Source of the DNA: Absidia repens
Lineage: Eukaryota; Mucoromycota; Mucoromycetes; Mucorales; Cunninghamellaceae
Length of the DNA: 64,000 nt
NCBI GenBank assembly: GCA_002105175.1
Contig: MCGE01000003.1
Span: forward strand, 620,001 to 684,000
Direction of reading: 5' to 3'
A program made the position numbers and the translations under genes. Below the pieces are notes generated by a model. The model was given only the letters and a program-made list of their open reading frames with translations. It searched no databases and had not been told where the DNA came from. Shown here in pieces: positions 39,901 to 51,154 of this stretch. Position 1 is the first letter of the stretch. Each line of letters begins with the position of its first letter.

Positions 39901-40844
39901 CTAGCCAGCAAATGTATTCGTCCCATTCATTGAACTCGACAAGCACCACCATGTCCTGGGGCGTGGTGACTCAATCCAAAGCCACTTCTGTCTCAAACTC
40001 AACTTCCCCTTCGACTTCATCGGCGCCTGCTTGGGGTAGCTCATCAGCACCAAAAAAGAAAACATTCTTTGAAATCCAACAAGAAGAAGAAGTGGCCATG
40101 CAGAAGAAGATTTTGAAGCAACAACAACAGACCTTGGTGAACAAATCTGGATACTCCTCAGTAGCAAGTACTGCAGCAGACGATGACACTTGGACTACCG
40201 TACAACCCAAACCCAAACAAGCACCTGCTGATTCCTCATCGACTGTGCCTCGTACCACCAGCAACAGTGGATGGGATGTGGTTGGCGCACCCAAGAAAAC
40301 ACTCGTTTTAAATCAAGCATCTTCCGTGGCATCTCGTCCCATGGTGGTATCTCAACAACGAAAAACCACAGAGCCCAAAGGTCCAAGCGAAGGCTTCAAA
40401 CTATGGTGCAAGCAATCTCTCCGTGATTTAAGTCCTGGTGTCAATGGTATTTTCGAAAAAGAGAGGAAAAATAGGTGTATAGGTGTATAGGTGTATAGGT
40501 GTATAGGTGTATAGGTGTGAATTTGATAGGGATTACTCATTTTTATTTTTATCTTTATTGTAGCTGATGAGATATTGAAAATGATTCTCTCATTCCCAGC
40601 CGATAACAGTGTCAGTGAAATCATTCAAGATATCATCTACGCCAATTCGACGTCGATGGATGGACGGCGCTTTGCTACCGAATTCATGAAACGTCGACGT
40701 GCTGATCTTTCCAACAACGGTAACGCAGCTCCGGTAGCAGCAGCATCATTTGCTACCTCACTCTCAACCACGGCGAATTCTGGTGCTGATGATGATAGCT
40801 TCCAAGTGGTCAACAAAAAGGGCAAAAAGAACAAGGCAATGTAA
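36919..40844 (+). CDS. GIGYF: GIGYF-family GYF-domain translational repressor
   Basis: 1155 aa, five exons closing in frame: 36919-36950, 37112-37388, 37476-37632, 37726-40446, 40564-40844. GIGYF proteins bridge the cap-binding protein 4EHP and RNA-decay/quality-control factors; yeast Smy2/Syh1 are relatives. Order seen: an N-terminal 4EHP-binding-like motif YRYSKDFMLGLYRP (57-70) followed by the conserved PFVAVDEPISPLAFIDLT block; GYF domain about 280-335 (KWFYRDPSSNVQGPFNAQEM, DWYKAGFFGPTLWIRR); poly-Gln tracts near 585-625; a Glu/Gln/Lys coiled coil with repeated xLxEIQxxE motifs; and the C-terminal helical unit FKLWCKQSLRDLSPG, IIQDIIYANSTSMDGRRFAT, EFMKRRRADL that matches the human GIGYF C-terminus. 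The third intron (93 nt) has no stop and is a multiple of three. The fourth intron holds an 8-bp tandem repeat. Confidence 0.92.
40471..40518 (+). repeat. (ATAGGTGT)6 perfect tandem repeat
   Basis: Six exact 8-bp units inside the last intron of the GIGYF gene. Confidence 0.95.
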
Positions 40845-40947
40845 TTTAGATTATATTTATAGCTATATTAGTACTGTTTGTATCAGTTTAGTATTTTATC
40901 TAGTGGGTGTAATATTTTTAAAGTGTTTATTTGTGCATGATATATGA

Positions 40948-40953
40948 AATAAA
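40948..40953 (+). terminator. poly(A) signal of GIGYF
   Basis: AATAAA about 104 bp after the stop. Confidence 0.5.
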
Positions 40954-41129
40954 AATTGGTATTAATTGTTGACACTTAGAATCACTTCAAAAGGCTGTGA
41001 ACGGGTCGGGGTTATTATTATTGTTTTTTCACTCCTTTTTTCCTTGTCCCTCTTCCCAACTTTTTTTTCTTTCCCTATTACCCTTCCTTCTCTTCCTTCT
41101 CTTCCCTCGTTACGTGTTATTCTGCTGTT

Positions 41130-42762
41130 ATGAATTTCAACATTTTTAAACCCAAACAAAAAACCCCTCATGATCTCGCTAAACACTTGAAAGATTCTAT
41201 ACACAGATTAGATGGACCTGACAAACGCAAGGTAATGGGATGAAACAATGAAAATATGTCTTTTGGGCTTATTCAAAAGGCAATAATGTCTGAGGACATG
41301 ATACATGGCAAAGTGGGAATCTGTCTGTATATGTGTGCTTAGCATAGATATGAGGATATATTCTTTTCTGCGATTACTCATTCCTTCACTATTGCACTCG
41401 ATGTTTTATTACAGGCCAGCGAAGAAGTCTCGAAGTACATGGTGTTTATGAAGAACTTTTTGATTGGTAAGTATGCGATATACTGGGTAGATATATGGTA
41501 TATGTATGAAAGCCTTAACCTCTTTCCGGTTATTAGAAAATGAACAGAACACAGACCTGGTGGCCCAGCTCGCACAAGAAGTCTATAGCAACGATTTGTT
41601 ACAATTGATGATTTTGAACATTCAAAAGTTTGAATTTGAAGTAAGTATTTTTAAAACCCCAATGTAAAATTATCGTAGAAGGGATCAAACATGATTGATA
41701 GGATTAGACGATAACAACTTGGGAAAATATTAACATTACACATCCTCTCTTCCTTTAGGCCAAAAAGGACGTCGCTCAAATATTCAATCTCTTGTTGAGG
41801 CGGTCAATTGGAACTCGATCACCTACAGTGGAATACCTTTGCACTCGTGAAGAAATATTGTTTTCACTGTTGAAAGGATACGAAAAGCCGGAGGTTGCCT
41901 TAAACTGTGGATTGATTCTTCGAGAATGCCTACGACATGAATCCTTATCAAAAATCATCCTGTATTCACCTCAATTCTATCTCTTTTTTGACTACGTCGA
42001 AGTTAGCACCTTTGATATCGCCTCTGATGCCTTTGCTTCCTTCAAGGACATCCTCACGAAACATAAGCAGATGGTATCGGAATTTTTGAACACAAACTAT
42101 GATGAAGTAAGTGAAACAGGCGTGGAAAAAATGGACAGGTTGTCGTATACTGGGGATTGTCGCATGGGTATATGTGAATAAAGTTTACTAACTGGTCAAA
42201 CGTAGTTCTTCGATCACTACAAACGATTACTGACATCGGAAAACTATGTGACGAAACGACAATCACTGAAGCTACTGGGTGAAATTCTGTTGGACCGATC
42301 CAATTTCAATGTGATGACTCGATATATCAGCAATGCCGACAATTTGAAGTTGATGATGAATCTGTTACGAGACCGAAGTCGGAATATTCAATTTGAAGCT
42401 TTTCATGTATTCAAGGTAAAGAATTAAAATCAAGAACAGCATGGATGATATGCAGCAAGCAAACAACTTCATTATTTTCACATTGCCAATTGTATATAGG
42501 TCTTTGTTGCAAATCCAAACAAGAACAAGCCGATTTTAGATATCCTAATCAAGAATCAAGAAAAACTGATCGTATTTCTTAACAACTTTCATAATGATAG
42601 ACAAGGTAAATAGAAAAAAAAAAGGGACTCGAGACCAAATGTGATCTTATGATGCGCTATTTGATTAAATTTTATCCTTCTTTATACGTAGATGACGAAC
42701 AATTCAATGATGAAAAGGCATTTTTAGTCAAGCAAATTCAAGATTTGAAACCTCAAGAATAG
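41130..42762 (+). CDS. HYM1: Mo25/Hym1 scaffold protein
   Basis: 330 aa, the usual Mo25 length. Seven exons close in frame: 41130-41231, 41415-41466, 41537-41640, 41759-42106, 42206-42415, 42500-42605, 42692-42762. Mo25 is an armadillo/HEAT-like scaffold that activates STE20/GCK kinases; in fungi Hym1 works in the RAM/MOR network controlling polarity and cell separation. Family blocks: [138 protein letters not shown]. No departures from the family. Confidence 0.97.
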
Positions 42763-43092
42763 AATAGAACCCTTCCCCTTCCTCCATTGTCTCATACCAT
42801 TAGTCTTATTTTATTTATATACACATATTTAGTTTTTGGCGTGTTTTATTTTTATTTTTCTCCCCATTGTTTGTTTGAAAATAAAGCTACACATGCACTA
42901 TAATCTCATTCTTTAAGCTTTTCCAACACCGACTTTTTTTTGACTTTTTTTTTTGACTTTTTTGTCTCATTCTCACTCTTTCTTTTTTTTCTTTTTTTTT
43001 CTTGTTTGACTGAATTCCCTTCATCCTCATTTTTTTTTTCCCTCTTCCTTTTCTTTCCCTTTAACCCTTTCTATTCAAATTCATACGCAAAT
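42763..43092. promoter_or_regulatory. Mo25 3' end / PSD promoter
   Basis: 330 bp holding the Mo25 3' UTR and a strongly pyrimidine-rich (T/C) stretch (42930-43080) directly before the PSD ATG. No TATA box recognised. Confidence 0.4.
42890..42895 (+). terminator. poly(A) signal of Mo25
   Basis: AATAAA about 128 bp after the stop. Confidence 0.5.
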
Positions 43093-46000
43093 ATGGCAGA
43101 AGACATCCCCGTATCTTCGTCCAGCCATGTTAATATCCCCACGCAAAAAAAGTCATCTATGGACGCTAATACTCAAGATCATCAAGACTTAACGCCCAAC
43201 TCAAAACGACGACTTGGTCTATTCCCTCGAACAAACTCACAAAAATGGCTCCAAAAATCTCATTTGACCCAAAGACAAAAACGGTGGCAAAAAAGGTGTG
43301 CTGAGCATGCTCGGCTCCAAGGAAACAACAGTGATGAATTCCCTATGGATCCAACTAAGCTTGTGATACGATTCACTCTATCAGGTGCAAGGCAGTTGGC
43401 TTTAAACGAAGTAAGAATTTTTTTTTCTTTTCTTAAAACAATAATATAGAGTTTAGGGGCAATTGATAGAAAAGGGGTGGCGTGGGGCAAGATATTGGTA
43501 TATGGGTTCTAATGATTATTTTTATACTTTATAGGAAACGTCATTGAACCCTTACGCTATCGTCAGTTGTGCGGGTCGTAGGGAAAGAACACATGCAATT
43601 AAACAAACTTCTGACCCTGATTGGACTACCACTTTTGATTTTTCAATGGACTCAATTCTCGGACACCGCCGCAAACAAATGGCTCTTACTCAAGGTATCA
43701 CAATCACTCTTTGTAGCAAAGACCGCTTCAAGTCGGTTTTTCTTGGCCAATACCGTTTATCCTTGCAAGAATTGGTCGCCTATCAACAAATCGGGAACAA
43801 GGTAATAAAAAAAATGATGAAATTGGGATAATATGGTTGGATATGGCAGGTGGGAAGTACGTCTATTTTTTTTTCTTCTGGGTGGCAACACGTGCTCGTT
43901 ACTTGATTTTAAACTGAGCCTTTTTTTCCGGGGGGGGGTTAGTTGAAATGGTATCCTATGCGAACTACTCAAAGGCAACGACGAAAATTTGGCCTACGAA
44001 GGAAATCCAAAGCGCCTATATTGGATAGTCAGAATAGCACGGATAATGAATTGGGATTGGGTGGCGGCGATGAAAACGGTGGCGGTAATGGCAACGCAAG
44101 TGAAATTTGCTTCAAGATAGGCTTGATGGTCAAAAGTGGTAATGGCTCGATTGACGAATCAGTATCTTTTGGCGTTATGGAACAAACATGGGATATGATA
44201 TGGAATCATCTTACAGTCATCTCAACATCATCATCTTCCGAAACTGGCCTTTATGCTGACGATACACTACCTTTGGAAATGGATCAACTGCAACTCAATC
44301 ATACCCTTCTTTTATCCGATGACGAAACACCAAGCGAATCATCCGACCGAGGAATTCAAATACATGGCAGTGGGGTGACTTCTAGTGGTCAGTCGACAGG
44401 TGTTACTAGTCCAAATGGTGAAAAGCAATCTACTTCCAGGAGACGGTTTAGACGGAAAAAAGTGGATCCTTCTACTGGTGCAATAAAACCTGGCGTTGAT
44501 GGTGGCCGCAAGAAAAAACGATTACGGCGCTTCAGACGACGCCCCAAAGAACATATTGCTCAATTTAAGTCGGATGTGGTTGGTATCATGTTTTTGGAAA
44601 TCTGTCATGCGAATGACTTGCCTCCTGAAAAGAACGGTAAATCAAGTCTGAATATTATTACTATCCAAACAGAGTTACAGTTTGCTCATTTTTATTCATT
44701 TATTATAGTGACACGGACAAGCTTCGATATGGATCCTTTTGTGATTGTGACTTTTGGCGCCTCAACCTTCCGTACAAGATCTATTCGACACAACCTCAAT
44801 CCTGTTTGGAATGAAAAATTGTTCTTCCATGTCCGACAACATGAATCCAAATACAAGCTCAAATTTGCCCTTTATGACAAGGACAAATTCTCAGGGAATG
44901 ATTTTGTGGCGTGGCAAGAAGTACCTATCATCGACATCATTGAACAATCCAAGGAAAGAAGACATAGCCATGACCAAGAAAAACACGCAATGACTGCCCC
45001 AGATGCCATCGATGTGGACATGGATCTCAACACCATACCAATGAATATGCTCAAACAAGACAAATGGCAAGACAAACATCAGCCTACTCTCACTCTGCGT
45101 GCCAAATTTATACCTTATGTGGAAATCCGAAAAATGTTCTGGTTGGCTTTGGCAAAAACTTATGATATTGATGAAAATGGAACTATGAGCAAGTTGGAAG
45201 TGCAAGCAATGCTAGAAAGTTTGGGTTCGACGATCACTGAGGCTACTTTGGATGACTTTTGGCGGCAACATGGAAAGGATCCCAATGAAGAAACTGACGA
45301 AATATCGATGGATGACTTGGCTCAAAGTTTAGAAGACTTTATGCTTTCTACTGCTGCTTACCGTGATGACGACGAAATCGTTGTGGGATCGACTTCTCCT
45401 TTATCAAGAGATGACGCTTTATCTCCGGCTTCTGAATTAGGTCTTCAACAAGAACAAGGTAAGTCTGAGTCTAGTGTTATATATATATGAAACCAACTAA
45501 ATATATTGTTTACTGGATTATTTATTTATAGGATTATCTTCTCCTTTAACAATCAATACAGTCATGCCAACAGATGATGAATCCTTTTTTACCGATCAAC
45601 AAGGTGCTACGGACGAAGACCTTGATTCAGATGATATTTTATACACAGATGCTTTGGAATCGTCATTTTCTGATGATGACGATGATGATGATGATGATGA
45701 TGATGACGATGATGATGATATTGATTTGGATGAAGATGATGACGATATGGAAGCCCTTCAAGAAGCTCGTGGAATCCAGTTTGTTGGCTCTTCATCACCA
45801 GTACAATTACCAACATATGATTCATCCAGTAACCTATCTGACATTATACAACAACCTCAATTAGAAGCATCCCTCCCTTCATCGTCTCATGTTATGCCTC
45901 AGTTGGTCAACCCACAAAAAGAAAACAAAGAATTTGAAGGCCACCCTCATTCACATCACCAATGCAATGAAAAAGTGATCCGATTGACTGAATGCCCTAT

Positions 46001-46301
46001 ATGTCACCGCCCGAATCTCTCTCGCCGTGCCCAAATGGATATTGTTACTCATGTTGCTACATGTGCAGCAAATGATTGGACCACAGTGGACCGTTTCCTG
46101 ATGGGGAATTTTATTACCGAACAATATGCTCAACGAAAGTAAGTGTATTTTGGATCTTTAACGATGTAAAAGGCCAATTCTTACTTATTTATTTACAGGT
46201 GGTTTGTTAAACTGGTCAGCAAAGTGGGATATGGAAAATACGCACCGGGCAAAGTAAGTTCACATGCTATAGCTAACCCTGCCGAGTATTAATATAATAA
46301 C

Positions 46302-46336
<35 letters not shown>

Positions 46337-47438
46337 TGGTATAGAACAATGCCAATATTATTATACAAGATAGGAGAAGCGGTCAGTTGATTGATGAACG
46401 AATGAGTGTGTACATTCGACTTGGTATGCGTCTCGTCTATAAAGGCATGAAGACTGGTATTCAGTCAAAAACAGGTAAATCATATACCTAAATGCACTAT
46501 GAAGCTTCATTGAACTTATCACCTTTTTTGTTTTCCCTAATAGCCAAGCGTGTCTTGACCAACATGACGATAAGACAAGGGAAACGATTCGATTCAACCC
46601 AAAGTGCCCGTGAAATTCCAGCATTTATAAAATTCCATCGACTGGACATGTCTGAAGTTCTTGAACCATTGGAACACTTCAAGACGTTTAACGAATTCTT
46701 CTATCGAAAACTCAAACCTGGTGCTCGTCCTTGTGAATATTCTGAAAACCCAAAGGTAGTAGTTAGTCCGGCTGACTGTCGCATGATGGCATTCCAAACA
46801 ATCGATCAAGCAACAAAAGTGTGGATAAAGGGTGTTGACTTTACAGTGGCCAAATTATTGGATGATGTAGCTTATGCTCGCAGTTTCGAAGGTGGCTCAT
46901 TGGCAGTCTTCCGTTTGGCTCCTCAGGATTATCATCGGTAAGAAGTGAAATATACGAGAAAAAAAAAACAATCGTATTGATATATTGATGTCATCATGCT
47001 ATTAGTTTCCATTTACCGGTGGATGGGATAATCACTGAAACTAAGCACTTGGAAGGACAGTATTACACTGTGAATCCCATGGCTATACGCACAACATTGG
47101 ATGTTTATGGAGACAATGCAAGATCGATTGTACGTATGGAAACTAAGGAATTCGGAAAGGTAACTATTGTCTGCATTGGTGCCATGATGGTTGGATCTAT
47201 TGTTTTGACGGCCGAAAAGAATATTCCGTTGAAAAGAACGGATGAATTGGGCTATTTTGCGTTTGGTGGAAGTACGCTGGTGGTGATCTGGGAAAAGGGC
47301 GCTATTCAAATGGATCAAGATTTACTGGAAAATTCTGAAAAACCTCTGGAATCCTTGGTTAGAGTTGGTGAACGAATAGCTGAATCCTCTTCTTCCTGTA
47401 CGTCTCCCTCGTTGACATCGGGTTCTCTCTCCCCTTGA
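43093..47438 (+). CDS. PSD2: Phosphatidylserine decarboxylase with C2 domains (Psd2 type)
   Basis: 1215 aa, nine exons closing in frame: 43093-43410, 43535-43801, 43943-44636, 44709-45458, 45532-46138, 46199-46253, 46345-46474, 46544-46937, 47006-47438. It converts phosphatidylserine to phosphatidylethanolamine in the endomembrane system. Order: first C2-like region ([20 protein letters not shown]), second C2 ([40 protein letters not shown]), EF-hand-like segment ([18 protein letters not shown]), an Asp-rich tract, a putative zinc site (CPICHRPN...HVATC), then the decarboxylase with [21 protein letters not shown] and the self-processing site FGGST (about 1158-1162), where serine becomes the pyruvoyl group. 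A 72-nt intron in the second C2 has no stop and is 3n. One intron contains a T-run of about 37 nt. Confidence 0.95.
45678..45755 (+). repeat. GAT/GAC repeat coding an Asp tract
   Basis: Near-perfect Asp codons within the PSD gene, encoding about 20 consecutive or near-consecutive acidic residues. Confidence 0.85.
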
Positions 47439-47532
47439 TTCTCTTGGCTATTTGCTATGCTATCTCTCACTTGTAAATTTTAGTCATTAGAAAATTTTGG
47501 TTGTAGTAGTTTTAGAATACCCCATTCCAAAA

Positions 47533-47538
47533 AATAAA
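47533..47538 (+). terminator. poly(A) signal of PSD2
   Basis: AATAAA about 95 bp after the stop. Confidence 0.5.
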
Positions 47539-47972
47539 ATAAAAAATTGACTTCACTGAAAACTTTTTTAATTTGTGTATGATGCTTGGTACTACATGTA
47601 TTGACATTTATATTTTTGAGAAATACGCAACGTTTAGCAATGAAGCGGTGCTGTATTTATTATGGTGAACTAGGTGAAAGGGATGGAGAACTGATTATTA
47701 TTGTACTGTACAGTAAAATAGGGACCCACAATAATGATATCAGCGGGAAAGCGAAATTGAATTGTTATTGGGAGCAATATCGTTATTCGGAAGTGTGTAA
47801 CCATACTATACCTAGCAAAACACCGGTTTTTTCATTTGTCAGAGCAGCAAATGGTGACAGAAAACATTTCCAATTCCGCACACGTGAATTTTTATTTATT
47901 TTTTCGCTCGTTTTTCTTTCTCTTTTTTTCTTTCCTTAATTCTTCGCAAATATAGGCTCTATAGGCTATGTT

Positions 47973-48160
47973 GGAATTAGAATAGTGCCAAGACTAGTTT
48001 AGAAGGGATTTCAGTTTAGGAATTACAAGATTCATGGGGAAACCCTTTCATTTTGGATCAGGATTTAGAGCCACCTTTTAGTTGGCTTTTCGGAGCCTTC
48101 ATTAGTTTAGCTTAGTGTCAGCATGTCATAGTTTGTGTCAACATCTCAATAAAATATGTC
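47973..48160 (+). repeat. dispersed ~200-bp repeat, copy E
   Basis: Well-preserved copy: AGTGCCAAGACTAGTTTAGA, exact core GGGGAAACCCTTTCATTTTG, TTAGTTTAGCTTAGTGTCAG, and a terminal CTCAATAAAATATG. Confidence 0.8.
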
Positions 48161-48721
48161 TTTTCTTTGCATACTTTAATGAAAACTGTCCCATTAATAT
48201 ATATATTGCCTTGTACAATAGATCCCGTTTTACCATCGTCCCTTAAGATTAGTGTTGACAGTTGTTATACTTCAAGGAATTAGATGACTCTTGTCTGTTT
48301 TTATAAGGGTTTAATAAAATATATCCAGTTACGGTCTCTTTCATGATTTGTCTTCGATGCTGAGTATATTAGATTCCTCTTTGTAGTTTTCCTTTAGATT
48401 AGTGTGGACCATTCTTTAGATCTTTCAACAGTCTCCCTCATGCTACCTTTGTCAGATCCCTTTGTCACAATGAATCCCGTGCCTCTGACTTGGTATTTTT
48501 CATTTATACCTCCAACCAGCCCCCTCCCCCCAACCACCCCCACCACCCTAGTCGTTCAAATTATAAAACAACTACTGCCTGAATAAAAGATTATACTGCT
48601 TGCCGGATAGAGTGTTACCCAATGTTTTTACAAAAAGTGTCATCTGTAATGTGTTAGGATAGAGAAGGTTATTAGAGTACTACAAAAGAGAAAACGTGGT
48701 GGAAAAAGAGCAGTTGGACGA

Positions 48722-48775
48722 CTTCCCTATTTTGCACTATGGTGGGCAGCCCCATGGGACCCATCCGTCATTGCT
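48722..48775 (+). repeat. 117-bp GC-rich motif, single degenerate copy
   Basis: CACTATGGTGGGCAGCCCCA then TGGGACCCATCCGTC follows the motif core with changes. Confidence 0.6.
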
Positions 48776-48946
48776 CAGCGCTCAGCCAGGACTTGGTTTT
48801 TTTTTTTTTGTTATTTTCTAAAGGTTTTTGGGTTGTCTTTCTACAATACATTTTCTAGACTGGCTTCAATTTTTTCTTTTGTAAAAAATAAATTCTACCA
48901 AAGGGTAATTGCCCCCAGTCATAAGGGAAAAAAAGGCAGTTGGACG

Positions 48947-49135
48947 ACTTCGCCATTTCGCACTATGGTGGGCGGCCCCTTGGGGCCCGACCGTCGTGCT
49001 CAGCGCGTCGTCAATGGGTTTTTTATGTGAGCTGAAAAAAAAAAAATAGGGAAGGGATTAGAGCCTCCACCATTTGGCACTTTGGTGGGTGGCCCCTTGG
49101 GGCCCAACCGTCGTGCTCAGCGCGTCGTCAATAGA
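48947..49135 (+). repeat. tandem dimer of the 117-bp GC-rich motif
   Basis: Two units with a 117-bp period (CCATTTCGCAC at 48953, CCATTTGGCAC at 49070). Each has GGCCCCTTGGGGCC (a 6-bp stem with TT loop, for example 48974-48987) and CCGTCGTGCTCAGCGCGTCG. Same period and content as 11087-11290 on the other strand. Confidence 0.8.
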
Positions 49136-49269
49136 TACTTTTTTAATAGGGTGACTGAACCATTCGCACTCCGCCTCTATGGATTTAAATTTTCTGTTGG
49201 CCCTTTTTTTTTTTTCTCTTTCTTTCGTTTCTTTTTTTTTTTAGAACATCAACTTCAACTGCGGATTTA

Positions 49270-49495
49270 GTGATCTTGGATCAGTGGTTAGAACTTGAAT
49301 CAGGGGCCTTTTGAAAAGTGCAATACAAACATCATGGGGAAACCCTTCCATTTTGGATTCGTGATTTGGGACCGCCGTTAGATTAACCTCACCATAGCAT
49401 CTCACCATAGCATAACTGAACCACCAATAGTTTAGTTTAATGTTAGTTTATCATAGTTTATAGATACAGTAGCTACATCACAATAAAATATGCTT
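49270..49495 (+). repeat. dispersed ~200-bp repeat, copy F
   Basis: Core with one mismatch (CCCTTCCATTTTGG), TTAGATTAACC, TAGTTTAGTTTAATGTTAGT, and terminal CACAATAAAATATGC. Confidence 0.8.
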
Positions 49496-49914
49496 GTCTC
49501 TTTTCATCATTAGTCTATTTGTCATACATTTACATTGCTTCTTTTATCGAATGGGTACACATGAACATAGAAAAAAAAAACTGGGACGTGTGCGTATGTG
49601 TGAAACAGAAATGGGTTGGGTACTAAATAGACTTCATGCACCACATTGATTGGTGGAAAAAAGATATACTGAAGTGGGTTATATAGGGTCTCAGCTCATT
49701 TTCAGCGAAAAATGATATTTTCCCATGACCTACAAATAAATCGTTCTCAGTTAATATGTCTCAGTGGGGTGCAAGCGGTCTTTTTTGGTGTGCAGGAGTG
49801 ATAGTTTTATTCTCAGAGCTAACTTGGGAAAAGGAGAAAACTGGATGAATTGATTGGTGGAAAAGAAAAATAAAGGCATGGGATTGGGTAGAAAGCCGGC
49901 AAAAAGCAACTGCG

Positions 49915-49995
49915 TTCTAGCACTAGTAATCTAGTAGCTGGGCTTTAAAAATCTGATGACAGTTTGTCTTTAATACTGTTCAATAAAATATGCTC
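49915..49995 (+). repeat. dispersed ~200-bp repeat, 3' fragment
   Basis: CTAGCACTAGTAATCTAG and a terminal TTCAATAAAATATGCTC resemble the ends of copies E and F, with the central core missing. Confidence 0.4.
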
Positions 49996-50504
49996 TCTAT
50001 TAAACATCCTCTGACGCATTTGATAGAAAATAAATCCATTATTGTGTGAGCATCCTATCAAACACATGTTTTTTAGCTCAACTGCTATGACCACTCCCAC
50101 TCCCCCTCCAATAAAAAAAAAGTACGGCGACTAAATCGCAGCATTAGGTCACTTTATAGAACATGTAGACTTAATGTTCGCCCAACCATAATAATGATCC
50201 TAGGTAGTACTGTAACTGTGGCTGCCGCCATGAGATATTTGCCTAGGCTTTGTGACGTGATTATCGCCACCCACTCCACTTCACCGGTAGGAGCTTGGAC
50301 GACTGAATTGCGGTTCTAGGACAGTTGATATAGAACGCAGCTCTAATTACGCTCTATTATATTAATTAGCCTAGACCGTGACCCCAACAGACTATACTCT
50401 ATAAAATATTATAGCCACCACTAAACTGAATATACTGTGTATACTGAATTCATTATTTTCATTGCGAATGGTATTAAAAAAAAACCATCGAAAACTCCTA
50501 CAAG

Positions 50505-50555
50505 AGCCAGTTGAGTTCCATGAGAGTGCTCACCAAAGTGCAAAATGGCGGAGGC
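50505..50555 (-). repeat. GC-rich 117-bp motif, remnant
   Basis: CACCAAAGTGCAAAATGGCG then GAGGCTC matches the outer part of the motif (GCGAAATGGCGGAGGC) on the minus strand; the GC-rich hairpin is lost. Confidence 0.5.
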
Positions 50556-51154
50556 TCAGTAGGCCTTTTTCTTTTTTGGAAGTGTAACAATGCATAAATC
50601 CCACAAATGAATTTGAGACGGCAAGATAGAAGTATCCCGAGACATGCCTGTTTTATTTGGCTTGTAAGACTTCTGTAGCATGTGCTGAGTGAGTGATTGT
50701 CCTCCATTTATTTGTCTACTTTACTGACTTCTACGGCATGCTACACTTGATGGAGTGCTATGGATTTCATATAATCTTCTTCCCAATTCACTTACCTACA
50801 TATTCACGGTCCTGATTCGTTTAATACTTAATATGGTTCTACATATAATAGGGCACGCATTTCGTTGGAGGTCGTATGTGCAGCGATGTTTACGTAGATA
50901 AACTTTGATATCATTTTCGAGTTTCCACGTCTGAAATGGGGAGGTGAAATTTGGCGTGCAAGATTATGATTTCTGCGGAACGTAGCGAGATATACATATA
51001 TGTAATGTAAAAAAATGTAGTTTTCAACGAGGTGTATCAGATGCATTTAAATTCCGCTTTAAATTTATTTATTTTTTTGCTTGTAAAAATCCGATTTTTT
51101 CTCGCTCTTATCGTCACAATATATCAGTTGGACTGACTTGTCAAAAGGAAAAGG

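Larger units (their letters stand above)
47439..51154. other. repeat island 2 (non-coding)
   Basis: 3.7 kb without a supportable gene. Modules on the plus strand: repeat copy E, a single degenerate 117-bp motif (48722-48775), the 117-bp dimer (48947-49135), repeat copy F, a 3'-end fragment (49915-49995), and on the minus strand a remnant of the GC-rich motif (50505-50555). The modules match island 1 but are inverted relative to it. Confidence 0.65.

Noticed and set aside
45607..45825. Minus-strand poly-His ORF
   Set aside because: Antisense shadow of the Asp-codon tract in the PSD gene.
47586..47939. 117-aa plus-strand ORF after PSD2
   Set aside because: No recognisable domain and a poly-Phe end encoded by a T-run; likely chance ORF.
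48833..49030. Plus-strand ORF ending in the same repeated peptide
   Set aside because: Same repeat-derived ORF in island 2, with no conserved start or upstream sequence.
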